Source: Dactylorhiza incarnata (lineage: Eukaryota > Streptophyta > Magnoliopsida > Asparagales > Orchidaceae). Taken from it: a stretch of DNA of 64,000 nt. Location: assembly GCA_033032865.1 (NCBI GenBank), contig JAWHQI010000229.1, positions 62,001-126,000 of the forward strand, given 5' to 3'. Both the position numbers and the translations under genes were made by a program. The notes below the pieces were generated by a model. The model saw only the letters and a program-made list of their open reading frames with translations, was not told the DNA's origin and did not search any database. Shown one piece after another: positions 22,888 through 33,016 of the stretch. Positions within the stretch are counted from its first letter, which is position 1, and every line of letters starts with the position of its first letter.

Positions 22888-23497
22888 GATTTGCCAGCCA
22901 CAGATGAACGAGACGACATCGCCCGCGGAACTGCTTACCCCGCTAGAGATTCCACACCAGATTTGGGACACTGTCTCCATGGATTTCATAGACGGCCTTC
23001 CCAAGTCTTAGGGCAAATCCGTCATTCTCGTTGTGGGCGACAAGCTATCCAAGTACGAGCATTTTTTAGCCTTGAGCCATCCATATACAGGGGAATCCGT
23101 TGCTGAGCTGTTCGCCCGGGAGATTGTTAGACTCCACGGCATCCCTCGCTCTATCATTTTAGACAGAGACCTGGTTTTTGTGAGCAAATTCAGGATGGAG
23201 CTATTCCGGTTACATGACACCACGCTACGCATGAGTACTGCAAACCATCCTCAAACTGACGTGCAGACGGAGGTTCTCAACAGGGGGGTCGAGACATATT
23301 TACTGTGCTTTGTGATGGATGAGCCACGTACATGGACCCATTGGTTGCATTGGGCCGAGTACTGCTACAACACCTCTTTTCATACAACAAGTAAGCTCAC
23401 TCCTTTCGAAGTTTGCGGGCGGCCACCACCCACTTTGAGCTCATATGAGCCTGACAGCACCGCTCTACCGGTCGTCGATCGGATGCTACAGGATTGA
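22655..23497 (+). pseudogene. Chromovirus integrase core
   Basis: The zinc-binding region is recognisable (EFHSSPTGGYASILRT, then QFVRQCEICQPQ after a stop near 22842). The catalytic core starts with WDTVSMDFIDGLPKS, followed by a stop near 23010, then VILVVGDKLSKYEHFLAL, IILDRDLVFVS (second Asp) and STANHPQTDVQTEVLNR (Glu). WAEYCYNTSFHTTSKLTPFEV closes the core. A stop ends the frame at 23497. The catalytic residues are present, but the frame is interrupted. Confidence 0.9.
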
Positions 23498-24060
23498 GAC
23501 CGCACAATAAGGGTACTTCGGGACGACTTTCGGGCAGCACAAGAGCGCATGAAGGTCCAGGCAGACAAACATCGTACGGAACGGAAATTTGCGGTGGGCG
23601 ACGAGGTTTTCCTTAGGCTTTAACCGTACTGGCAGCTTTCAGTCTCTCGGCGTGCCAATCAGAAACTGGCTCCACGATTCTACCGGCCTTTCCGCATTAT
23701 CCGACGAGCGGGCCCGGTGGCATATACCTTGGCACTACCAGAGGGGTCCCGCATCCACCCGACGTTCCATGTCTCAGTGCTTAAAAGAAAGATTGGGGAC
23801 TCAATTCAGGCCAGTTCTAGCCTACCAGAGGCTACCACCGCCGACGAATTACGACCTTCACCGGAGGCCATACTGTTGACCAAATGGAAGAAAAGGGGCA
23901 CGGAGTATCAGCCCGAGGTGCTCGTCAAATGGAAGCATATGACAGAGGTTCATAATTCTTGGGTCGATTTGCTGGAGTTTCGCGAGAGGTTTCCGGACTT
24001 CCACCTTGAGGACAAGCTGACTCTTGATGGGGAGGGGAATGTTATGCCCCAGCATACGTT
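23498..24060 (+). pseudogene. Integrase C-terminus with chromodomain
   Basis: Continues through a stop near 23625 into [16 protein letters not shown] and [20 protein letters not shown] (the GPY/F-like module), then the frame 23717-24151. Near 23900-24020 it carries a chromodomain-like module, with VLVKWK followed by [16 protein letters not shown]. Chromodomains steer chromovirus integration toward particular chromatin, which suits the nested arrangement. The coding region runs into the PPT and LTR at 24029-24040. Confidence 0.85.
24029..24038 (+). other. Chromovirus polypurine tract
   Basis: GGGGAGGGGA ends one base before the TG of the 3' LTR at 24040, the position expected for priming plus-strand DNA synthesis. 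Confidence 0.8.
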
Positions 24061-24359
24061 ACGGTTCTCGGGACATAAATATTCTCGGCGACTGAAGGAG
24101 CACGCACAAAGCAATCCAGTTCAGCCCCCAATCATTAAAAGGGCCAAATAGGGGCTAAACCACCCCGGTTCAGCCCCTACTCGAGGGGGCCGGCCGGCCC
24201 CCTCTAGCCCCGGGTATTAATAAGCCCGAGGCTTCTCCAAGATAGGAATCAAGTATATTATTTCAGGTATCTTATTCCTTCCTCTCCCAAACCCTAATTC
24301 TTCTTCTTCTCTCGCTAGTTTCTCTCTATTTCTTCCTTTTCCCTTGCAAGTTCATATCA
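24040..24359 (+). mobile_element. Chromovirus 3' LTR (320 bp)
   Basis: TGTTATGCCC to TTCATATCA, followed by the GAATC duplication at 24360-24364. Collinear with the 5' LTR apart from scattered differences. Confidence 0.93.
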
Positions 24360-25225
24360 GAATCACCACGATCCAAATGTCTGAAATTTGGGAAAATACA
24401 AGATACGAATTCATTTACCAACAATGATAGATCGATTTACACGACGAAGAACTAGATGGGGACTTACCTTGCTTGTAGAGGAAGAGAAAAGCTCCAGATG
24501 CAGTCCACAACACAAGAACTACTCCAAACGCTATCGAGGGCTACCGGGAAAGAGAGAGAAGGGGTTGACAAGTCTCCTCGAGAGAGAGAAGATGACTCCA
24601 CTTTTTGGAGGAAAAGGAGATGGCTCTGGCACGTCTGCTGCCGCCGACTAACAGGGAGAGGGAGCCGGTGAAGCTGCCGATCTCTGGAAAGAAACGTCGT
24701 CGAACAGGGAGAGGCTGCGTCGACTTGCTGGAGCGGAGAAGGGCAGCGAGCGGCGGTTTCGACGAACGCCTAATGGGTGAGCCCTAACTCCTAACGCACG
24801 TGATCGTGAGAGTCGCGAGGAATGAGCAACGATTGGTCATGTCGAGCGTCTACACGATTTAAGGAAGCGCGCATACTGTGCGGTTACGCAAATGGGGGTG
24901 GGGGGCGGTTATTCCTAAATTGAACCGTGGATTGAAAAGGGGGAGAATTTGGCTGTAATTCTTAGGAGAGAAAATTTATCATTTTAAATCACAATTTATG
25001 ATTGTCAAACCTTAATAACTGCTATGTCTACGTGTTACGCTCTCGCTGATTTATTAAGATGCTTCAAATAAAATTCCAATTACTTCCGTTAATTAATTTA
25101 CTGGCGCGCATCTATTGATCGTAATAAGGTTTGTACCTCGACCCGACACCGGTTTGGCCAAATTCGCTAATTATTGGGCCCTGCAAATGAATTTTAATTT
25201 GCATATTAAATTTACGGATGTTACA
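24360..25225 (-). mobile_element. 3' LTR of the Tekay-like element, U3-side part
   Basis: Continues the LTR broken at 12083 and ends GATGTTACA at 25225, which is the TGTAACATC start on the minus strand. It is collinear with 28432-29933 once the MITE in the latter is removed. Chance frames within it are not genes. Confidence 0.88.
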
Positions 25226-25239
25226 AATCTCCCTCCTAA
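25226..25239 (-). other. Polypurine tract of the Tekay-like element
   Basis: On the minus strand TTAGGAGGGAGATT directly precedes the LTR start TGTAACATC, with CGAAAATTTTA upstream, the usual context at the 3' end of Tekay/Del elements. Confidence 0.8.
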
Positions 25240-25509
25240 TAAAATTTTCGCCCTCGAAAATTACAAACATACTTGAGTAAAAAAGGATGGCATAGTCTTC
25301 ACTTCTCCGAAGTTCATCTTCTCTTTCCCAGGATTACTATGGTTGACCGCAATTCATCCACATGACCTTTACAAGACGAATTTCTCTGTTTCTGAGCTTC
25401 TGAATCTTTGAGTCCACTATCCTGACTGGTTTAATACTGATGTTAAGATTTGATTCGATTGGAGCTTCCTCAGTACTGATTATCTGACTAGACTCTCTGT
25501 CTGCTCTCC

Positions 25510-28273
25510 TCAGATAGGTGACGTGGAATACATATGTAATCCACTCATTTCCATTGGTAAGGCTAGCCTATAAGCAACCTCACCTATGCGCTTCAGTACC
25601 TCAAAAGGACCAACGAACCTTGGACTCAATTTTTTCTTCCGCTTGATTCGAGAAACACCCTGGACAGGTCTGACCTTTAGATAAACATAATCTCCGACGC
25701 TGACTTCCACTAATCTATGCCTCTGATCATGATATTTGGCCTGACGATCTTGAGTTGTTTTCATGCGCTCTTTGATAAGTTTGACTCGAGCTGTGGTCTT
25801 GTCAACCAATGATTTTTGTTGGAAGACCTCTCTTCACTTTCACCCCAACATAACGACATACGACAACGTCTGCCATAGAGAGCCTCAAAAGGCGTCATCC
25901 CAATGCTTGCCTGAAAACTTTTATTGTAGGAGAACTCAACTAAAGTGACATACTTACTCCCACTTACCACCAAAGTGTAGAATGCACATACAGAGCATAT
26001 CTTCCATGGTTCTATTTGTGCGCTGTCTCCCATCTGTCTGGGGGTGGAAAGCTGTACTGAAATGTAGCTTAGTGCCCAAATGCTCTTGAACGTACTTCTA
26101 TTCCTTGGAGGTAAACCTGTCATCTCTGTTTGAAATTATAGTCTTTGGAACACCATGCAGTCGGACTATCCCATCTACATACAACTGAGCCAATCTCAGA
26201 CCTTGATCCGTTCTCTTATTAGGAATGAAATGGGCAACCTTGGAGAAGCGATCAACTATAACCCATAAAGAATCATTCTCACTCTGCGATCGGGGAAGCC
26301 CGTAAACAAAATCCATCGATATATCCTTAAAGTTCCACTCTGGAATAGGTAGTGGCTTCAACTTGCCTCATGGCTTCTGGCACTCGGCTTTAACTAACTT
26401 GCAAGTTTCACACTTACCAACATACTCTGCCATATCATTCTTCAATCCTGACCACCAAACTAACTTCTTAAGATCTGCATACATCTTTGTGCTACCCGGA
26501 TGTATCGAATATCTGGAATTATGAGTTTCAAACAATACGTCCTCTCGAAGATGACTAACATCTGGAATGCACACTCTACTATCGTCCATAAGTAAACCCT
26601 CCTGAATGTTGAACTTCTCCTTCTGACTAACCCGAGTCAGATCCCAAACCTCTACCATCTTCGGATCTAGGGGTAAAGCTGTTCTGATCTTATCTTTAAT
26701 ATCACAAGTGATTTCCATCCAGCTTAAACTCGCAGCACCAAAGCTGGAGCGTGGTATGACTCTGATCTCCAATCTCTCCAGAGCTCGCACAAGCTCCTCC
26801 TGCTGAGTAATGAGGGAGTAACTCGAACCTCTTCTACTAAACGCATCAGCTACCACGTTTGCTTTTCCCGGGTGGTACTGAATACCACTATCATAGTCTG
26901 AAAGGAATTCTACCCACCTACTCTGCCTCATATTAAACTCTTGCTGATAAAAAATATACTTAAGGCTTTTGTGATCCGTAAAGATCTCACAACGAACTCC
27001 ATAGAGGTAGTGTCTCTAAATCTTTAATGCGTGGATGACAGCTGCAAGCTCCAAACCGTGCACATAATAATTTTTCTCGTGAACCTTTAACTGTCTAGAG
27101 GCAAATGCTATGACTTTACCTTGCTGCATAAGTACACAACTCAATCCTTGACCTGAGGCATCGCTATAAATCTGAAACTCTGAAAGTCATCTGAACCTTA
27201 AGGTAGACTAAAAATCTGGGCGGTCACCAATCTAGATTTCAACTCCTCAAAAACAAGCTCACACTCAACAATCTAAGTGAAGGCTTTCCCCTTCCTGGTA
27301 AGCGTAGTCATCGGTAAAGCTATTTTTGAGAAGTCCTTTATGAATCTCCTGTAGTATCCTGCTAAACCGAGAAAAATGCGAACTTCAGTAACTGCCTTCG
27401 GTCTTGTCCAATCCTTTATTGTTTCTATCTTTTTTGGATCCACAGCGAGACCCTTCTGACTGATAACATGTCCCAAGAATGCAACCTCTGAAAGTCAGAA
27501 CTCGCACTTAGAAAATTTAGCATACATCTGATTTTTCCTGAGAGTGCTCAAAACTGTCCTGAGGTGCTCGACATGATCTCCTTGACTCTTTGAATACACC
27601 AGAATGTCATCTATAAAGACGATAACGAAACGATCTAAGAATTCCCGAAACATTCTGTTCATCAAATCCATAAAGTCGAACGGGGCATTAGTCAGTCCGA
27701 ACGGCATGACCACGAACTCATAATGTCCGTATCTAGTGCTGACGTCGTCTTCTGAATGTCCACATCTCGAATTTTCAGCTGGTGGTAACCCGACCTCAAA
27801 TCTAATTTAAAGAATGTGCAAGATCCCTCAAGCTGATCAAACAAATCGTTTATCCTGGGAATAAGATACTTAATCTTAACTGTCAGCTTGTTCATCTCGC
27901 GGTAGTCTATGCACAATCTCAGGCTGCCATTCTTCTTCTTAACAAACAATACTGGTGCACTCCAAGGTGAAGTGCTGGGGCGAATAAAACCCAAGTCGAG
28001 CAACTCCTGCAACTGGATCTTCAACTCGGCAAGTTCTCTGGGAGCCATTCAGTAAGGACTCTTGGCCACTGGCGCAGCTCCAGGCACCAGGTAATCCTCC
28101 GGAAAGACATCTGGAAACTCCTGAACTACATGTACTTCTAGCAGGTTAACCTTTGCTTCAATATTCATCAGTACTGAGAAGGTTGCACAACCCTTGTTGA
28201 TGCATCTAACAACCTTAATTGAGGAGATAATTAATTTGGAGACTCTCTTATTAATTACAAAACATAAGTGCAT
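25510..28273 (-). pseudogene. Tekay-like pol: RT, RNase H, integrase
   Basis: On the minus strand the frame 28273-28049 ends a protease/linker region (QEFPDVFPEDYLVPG). RT follows: 28048-27692 with [21 protein letters not shown] and [14 protein letters not shown], then 27713-27495 with MPFGLTNAP and the catalytic [11 protein letters not shown], then 27476-27273 with [15 protein letters not shown]. RNase H is frameshifted, ending with VVADAFSRR near 26860. Integrase zinc-binding ([14 protein letters not shown]), core (ISMDFVYGLPRS, 26361-26098) and C-terminal parts (SPRFVGPFEVLKRIGEVAYRLALP, 25809-25510) follow, with stops between. Order and motifs indicate a Tekay/Del-type element with a dead pol. 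Confidence 0.9.
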
Positions 28274-29933
28274 ATTTCTAAATTATTTCTCATCTACAAA
28301 AGAAATATTTATGCGCTACTATGTGATATGTCTAGCCAAAAGAAATAGAGTTTCTTAGCGCGGCATGATTGTCTAGGTTATTCTGGAGAACTTGCATAAA
28401 ACCACGTTACAATTAGGATTCCTGAAAATAGGAATCACCACGATCCAAATGTCTGAAATTTGGGAAAATACAAGGTACAGATTCAGTTACCAACAAGGAG
28501 AGATCGATTTACATGATGAAGAAGAACTAAAGGGGGATTTACCTTGCTGGTAGAGGAGGAGAAAAGCTCCAGATGCAGTCCACAACACAAGAACTACTCC
28601 AAACGCTATCGAGGGCTACCGGGAAAGAGAGAGAAGGGGTCGACAAGTCTCCTCGAGAGAGAGAAGATGACGCAACAGCTTTCTGGAGGAAAAGGAGACG
28701 GCTCCTACACGTCTGCTGCCGTCGACGAACACAGAGAGGGAGCCGGTGAAGCTGCCGATCTCTGGAAAGAAACGTCGTCGAACAGGGAGAGGTTGTGTCG
28801 ACTTGCTGGAGCGGAGAGGGGCAGCGAGCGGTGGTTTCGACGAACGCCTAACGAGAGAGCCCTAACTCCTAACGCACGTGATCGGGAGAGTCGTGAGGGC
28901 GAGGAACGAGCGGCGATTGGTCATATCGAGCGTCTACACGATTTAAGGAAGCGCATATACTGTGCCGTTACACAAATGGGGGGGGGGGCTGCGGTTATTC
29001 CTAAATTGAACCGTGAATTGAAAAGGTGGATAATTTGGCTGAAATTCTTAGGAGAGAATATTTAACATTGTAAATCACAATTTACGATTGTCAAACCTTA
29101 ATAACTGCTATGTCTACGTGTTACGCTCTCGCAGAAATATTAAGATGCGTCGAATAAAATTCCAATTACTTTCGACAAGCTTGCAGATGTCGGATGTTGG
29201 ACTCATGTCGGTTTGGGTTTTTTATGTCGGATGTCAGATTGCGGGGGATATATCGGAGATATTTCAAAATGTCGGATTGTAATATTATATGTATATATAT
29301 TATATATCATAATATTTTTTTTAATTAGATGGTAATTATTTTATTTAATGAAGTATACACTAAAATTTATATTAGAAAATGAAACTACTAACAAGTGTTT
29401 AATCAATTTGTAATAAATAAGAAATGTTGCATACTTTCAAAATGTCGAAGTGTAACCAAAGGAGAGCTGCGAAGAAGACGAGAGCCAGAGGCGGAGATTA
29501 GGGCAAGCGAAGAAGACGAGAGCCCAGAGCGTCGTGAGGAGGACGCGGGGGAGATGAGGAGTCGCCGTGAGGGGCAAACGTTGTATAACTATATAAGTAT
29601 ATAATAAAAACTGATTTAATTATAAAATGTAATAAAATAACTTATTAATTTCTAATGACCGCCATAACCCGCCATAACGGGCCGACATGTCCGGGCCGCA
29701 GTACTGGAAAACGCCTGTTTCGTGATATGTGGCGGTAACGTGTCGATTCCCCCTCAAAAATGACATGTCGGCCGACATCTACAAGTTTGACTTTCGTTAA
29801 TTAATTTACTGGCGCACATCTATTGATCGTAATAAGGTTTGTACCTCGACCCGACACTGGCTTGGTCAAATTTCCTCATGATTGGGCCCTACAAATGAAT
29901 TTTAATTTGCGTATTAAATTTACGGATGTTACA
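28244..29933 (-). mobile_element. Truncated 5' LTR fused directly to pol
   Basis: Plus-strand bases from about 28244 match the 3' LTR from about 11886 (CTCTTATTAATTACAAAAC). Immediately below lies pol sequence, so roughly the last half of the LTR plus PBS, gag and protease were deleted in one event. The junction at 28432 (AGGAATCACCACGATCC) shows the uninterrupted target site of the chromovirus. A MITE interrupts the LTR at 29175-29789, and a G-run lies near 28979-28989. Confidence 0.87.
29175..29789. mobile_element. hAT-like miniature transposon in the Tekay LTR
   Basis: A 615-bp insert breaks LTR sequence that is continuous near 25080-25095. The flanks repeat ACTTTCG (29168-29174 and 29790-29796). 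The termini are imperfect inverted repeats, CAAGCTTGCAGATGTCGG and the complement of CCGACATCTACAAGTTTG. Subterminal copies of ATGTCGG and CCGACAT are frequent, a typical transposase-binding arrangement. A short charged frame at 29395-29604 is not a transposase. The TSD of 7 (possibly 8) bp suits the hAT superfamily. Confidence 0.7.
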
Positions 29934-30830
29934 CCCGCGACCCACACAGTCTTCTCTGAGGTTACCCCTTCTCTGACGACCTCGGGATGGTCTCGCTCTA
30001 CGTGCTCAATTGAGTGCCTAGACTTGCTTCCGGTTAGTAGATCAAGCTTCCATGAACATCATCATTTCCACCCAGGCGACATTCATGCTCACATATTGCG
30101 ATCAAATGGATGATTCCCTTACCAACATTCCGCAATGGCATATGAGATCCGCCATCAACTCCTAACATCGCTGCCACCAAATTTTCCATTCTTAACCACG
30201 ACGTCTACAACCTTCTTCCTTTTTTCTGTTAAGGCTTCAAACCGCCAAATATCACCAAATTTGCTCCGCCTTCGATTATGGAAACCACTAGCGACCACAT
30301 TGAGGGGCATATGGAGGTGTTACCCTCACCATACTCTATGCTTAGATCTTTGTTGTGCATCTGTTTCCTACAACATTCACGCCAAAGATTACTGCACTTG
30401 AAACCCACATCGACCCCCAAGCTTGGGCATGTACCCAGCTATGCCAGTCGTTGATACCACCTCCCTGTTTAGTCCAACAACCTATGCTCCTTCCTCCGCC
30501 GGATCCACCCCCACAGATCGAGGCCTCATTGCTGCCACACTCGCTTGCGGTGACCTACTTCCCGCCCCCCCCCCCCCCCCCCCCCCCCCCCCCCACAACT
30601 TCAAACCCAATGGAATTAGATGGCTATAATACCATTAGCCATACTCAAAACATGATTTGATCTGGTTTTTGTCTCCTCGTTAAAAATCCTTACACCACCA
30701 ACGCCATTAAAGATCTCGACAAATGCACTTTGTCACCATTCAACTCCAACGTCATTGCACTCGTTCTTCCATCGAACTAGAGAATAATTTGTCGCACATT
30801 TTCGGACAAGGTCGTTTTTTAGGACGAGAG
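29934..30830. other. Unassigned stretch, probably the tail of an LTR element
   Basis: No protein family is recognisable. The last part (GGACAAGGTCG...GGACGAGAG) resembles the 3' untranslated tail that precedes the LTR in gypsy elements, and an LTR follows at 30831. Short frames at 30135-30401 and 30355-30660 look like chance. The latter runs through the poly-C tract. Confidence 0.4.
30565..30594. repeat. Poly-C run of 30 bases
   Basis: An uninterrupted run of 30 C (30 G on the other strand). Length is likely to vary between individuals or sequencing methods, and it could fold as a G-quadruplex or i-motif. Confidence 0.95.
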
Positions 30831-31139
30831 TGTTGATACGTACGAACATCATAGCAAAAACCTTCATCCCCTCACGACGAACAATAACTCAGAGCATCTC
30901 CATTTATCTTCTATTATTAGCTTGATAGTATTATTATGCAACTATGCAAATTGCCCACTAAGGGCATTAGAGTAATTTAGTCGTTAGGGTACTCTCCTAT
31001 ATATAATGTAGATGAATAAAGTCTATTATGTATTTTTAGAGCCTTGATTTCAAATCTCTCTTGGAGAGGGCGATTTGAAGGAACCAACCCTCAAAAGCTT
31101 GGGCGTCTTATTAGTACAATATATTTTGTGTGCGTAACA
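30831..31139 (+). mobile_element. Short LTR, solo or truncated 3' LTR
   Basis: Runs from TGTTGATACG to GCGTAACA, with a TATA-like TATATATAATG near 30995. It is preceded by a gypsy-like 3' tail and followed by unrelated AT-rich sequence. No second copy or target duplication was seen. Confidence 0.55.
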
Positions 31140-31386
31140 ATATTCTAGATAAAACTTGTGATGCTTTGATAAGCAGATAATAAATATTTCTCGTATCAAT
31201 TAAGTTTTAGTTCGTAGTGACCATAATAAGAAAATTTTGCACTTATTTTAGTTATTTAAACTATTGTTTTTGTGCTTCAATTATTTTTTGCTATACACAA
31301 TTTAACATGCCCTAATGCCCATTTTAAAGCACAACATATTAATCCTTCTAACAATTGTTGTTAGCACAAAAAACTCAACATGTGGA

Positions 31387-31762
31387 TGTTATGACCCTCC
31401 GTTAGTTATCTTATTTTGTTATTATTATTTTATATGATAAGTCGAGGCACTGTATCGAGTTGTGTTGTATTAAGTCATAATCGTCATTATTAGAGTCGTC
31501 GTAACGTTTAAGTGTTTTCAATATTGTATGCGTCTTGATGTAGTTACGGGGTTGCCCCCGTGGGTTCTATATAATAGACCCGATCATGTATTTGGAACCA
31601 ATTAATCAATGAAAAGAAACTTTTCCCTTATCTCTCCAATTCCTCTCTCTCTCTAAGCTCTTCTCTCCTTCCTTCATCCTCTAGGGTTTCATCTCCTCCA
31701 TTTCTAGGGCTTTCCCCGTGTATTCCGAACTCCAACGATCCCAACGAAACAAGCTCATAACA
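31387..31762 (+). mobile_element. 5' LTR of an otherwise missing retrotransposon
   Basis: The ends are TGTTATGACCC and GCTCATAACA, giving the terminal inverted repeat TGTTAT/ATAACA. A TATA box (TATATAATAG) lies near 31570. A perfect initiator-Met PBS follows at 31766-31777. No matching 3' LTR occurs in the window. Confidence 0.8.
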
Positions 31763-31765
31763 TCT

Positions 31766-31777
31766 TGGTATCAGAGC
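31766..31777 (+). other. Primer-binding site, tRNA-iMet type
   Basis: TGGTATCAGAGC, three bases after the LTR end CATAACA. Confidence 0.85.
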
Positions 31778-31925
31778 TACTCGGTCCTCTTTCGCCGACG
31801 TCGTTCCTTCCTCACTGTACGCCTCTTCTTCCACTGCGAATCACACAACTACTGCTTTCTCAAACCCCATAGCATCCTGCAGAGCGCACGCCTAACTCCC
31901 TTCCAGTAGCTGCTTTGTCCAACTC

Positions 31926-32612
31926 ATGACCACTTCATCCTCTCCAACGGCTACAAATTTTCCTCTGGCAAGCAACGATTGTACCTCCGACTTCTTCCGG
32001 CATCTTCCTCGTCCGCCGAACCTTCCCACAACTCCATCTTGGCAAGGAACACCAGAGCTCGACGCCAAAGTCGACGAGGACTTATCGACGCTCCTCGTCG
32101 CCGCCTTCCCCGCTCTGTTCGACGAAGGCCAGCACACCACCCGCGCCTTATTTCGCTCCAGCCTCCCGCGCCCTCTGTATCTACGACGCCAACAACCATT
32201 GCTTCTCCATCCTCAAGCCGACCCAGCGCGCCCTTCATCTTCTTGCGCATCTCCAGACGCTGTTTCCAGCCCCCCCAGCACGCACGCGCATCTTCCCATA
32301 ATCGCTCGGCCCTTTAATCGTCGAGGTCTTGCTGACCCCTTCCAGCGCCGCACACCTCTCCGTCTAGAAACCACGCCACTCCGAACGTCAACAACGCCAC
32401 ATTCTCCATCTACTTCATCGAGCCCAACACCCTTTCCAAGGGTCGTGACTTCTACTCAAACAGGTCGCCCAACATTTGCGCATGTCCTGCATCCCATCTC
32501 CTTAGCAACCCCGCATTTTCACTTTCCTTCTTATTTTATTTATTTTTCTGGAGCCCATCACCACTCTCTCCAACCTTCTGCCCATTCCATAAACTGCACC
32601 CCTTATTTTTAA
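31926..32612 (+). pseudogene. Unrecognised 228-codon frame after the PBS
   Basis: This frame begins 149 bp after the PBS, where gag would normally start. It is rich in Pro, Ser, Thr and His and shows no capsid, zinc-knuckle or other familiar motif. Because the sequence is C-rich, overlapping frames are open on both strands, so the length alone is weak evidence. It could be a diverged gag leader, captured host sequence, or chance. Downstream, 32613-32760 is AT-rich with no match. Confidence 0.25.
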
Positions 32613-33016
32613 TTTTTTTTTCTTTCTCGAGCCCAACACCCTCTGCGCCTGTCCCTTCGATTCCATCTTCTACAACCCGCACGCTCCAGCTAGCCTGCAT
32701 GCCCTATCCAATTAATTGATTTTTTAATTAATTCTTATTGAATTAATTAATTAATCAACTAATTATGATGAACATGCAATTACACGACATAAAATTAAGT
32801 GCCGCGTACGAAGCCGACCTTTGTTCGAAGTTGTGGAAAATGCTGAAGTCCTTTCAGGCTTCCGCATCTCGCCTCGACACCACATTCGACAAATTGGCGA
32901 CGTCGGGACACTTCAGACTCCCGCCTCTCCCAGTGTTGGCGCCCTCCCAGCTCGTGCACTCTACTGTGCCTATTAAGAAAACTGGGCTTCGACCCATGAA
33001 CTATTGTGATCTAATC

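Larger units (their letters stand above)
12084..24359 (+). mobile_element. Chromovirus (Ty3/gypsy) inserted in the Tekay LTR
   Basis: Two similar LTRs (12084-12397 and 24040-24359) flank gag, protease, RT, RNase H, integrase and a chromodomain on the plus strand. The insertion is flanked by GAATC (12079-12083 and 24360-24364). The unoccupied version of this exact site is in the other LTR of the host element near 28432. Without the 6.8-kb insertion in RT the element would be about 5.5 kb. Several stops, frameshifts and the RT interruption make it non-functional. Confidence 0.93.
10514..29933 (-). mobile_element. Outer Tekay/Del-like gypsy element carrying nested insertions
   Basis: On the minus strand: partial 5' LTR (29933-28244), pol (28273-25510), PPT (25239-25226) and 3' LTR (25225 down to 10514, split by a chromovirus). 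The flanks are CCCAC (10509-10513) and CCCGC (29934-29938), a 4/5 match, so a decayed TSD is plausible. Gag, most of protease, the PBS and the inner end of the 5' LTR are deleted. With the nested insertions removed, the intact LTR is about 2.2 kb. Confidence 0.8.

Noticed and set aside
24388..24787. Arg/Glu-rich frames
   Set aside because: Within LTR sequence also present at 28544-29065; not conserved as a frame between the two copies.
30355..30660. Proline-run proteins through the poly-C tract
   Set aside because: Any frame crossing 30 C encodes polyproline; no other support.
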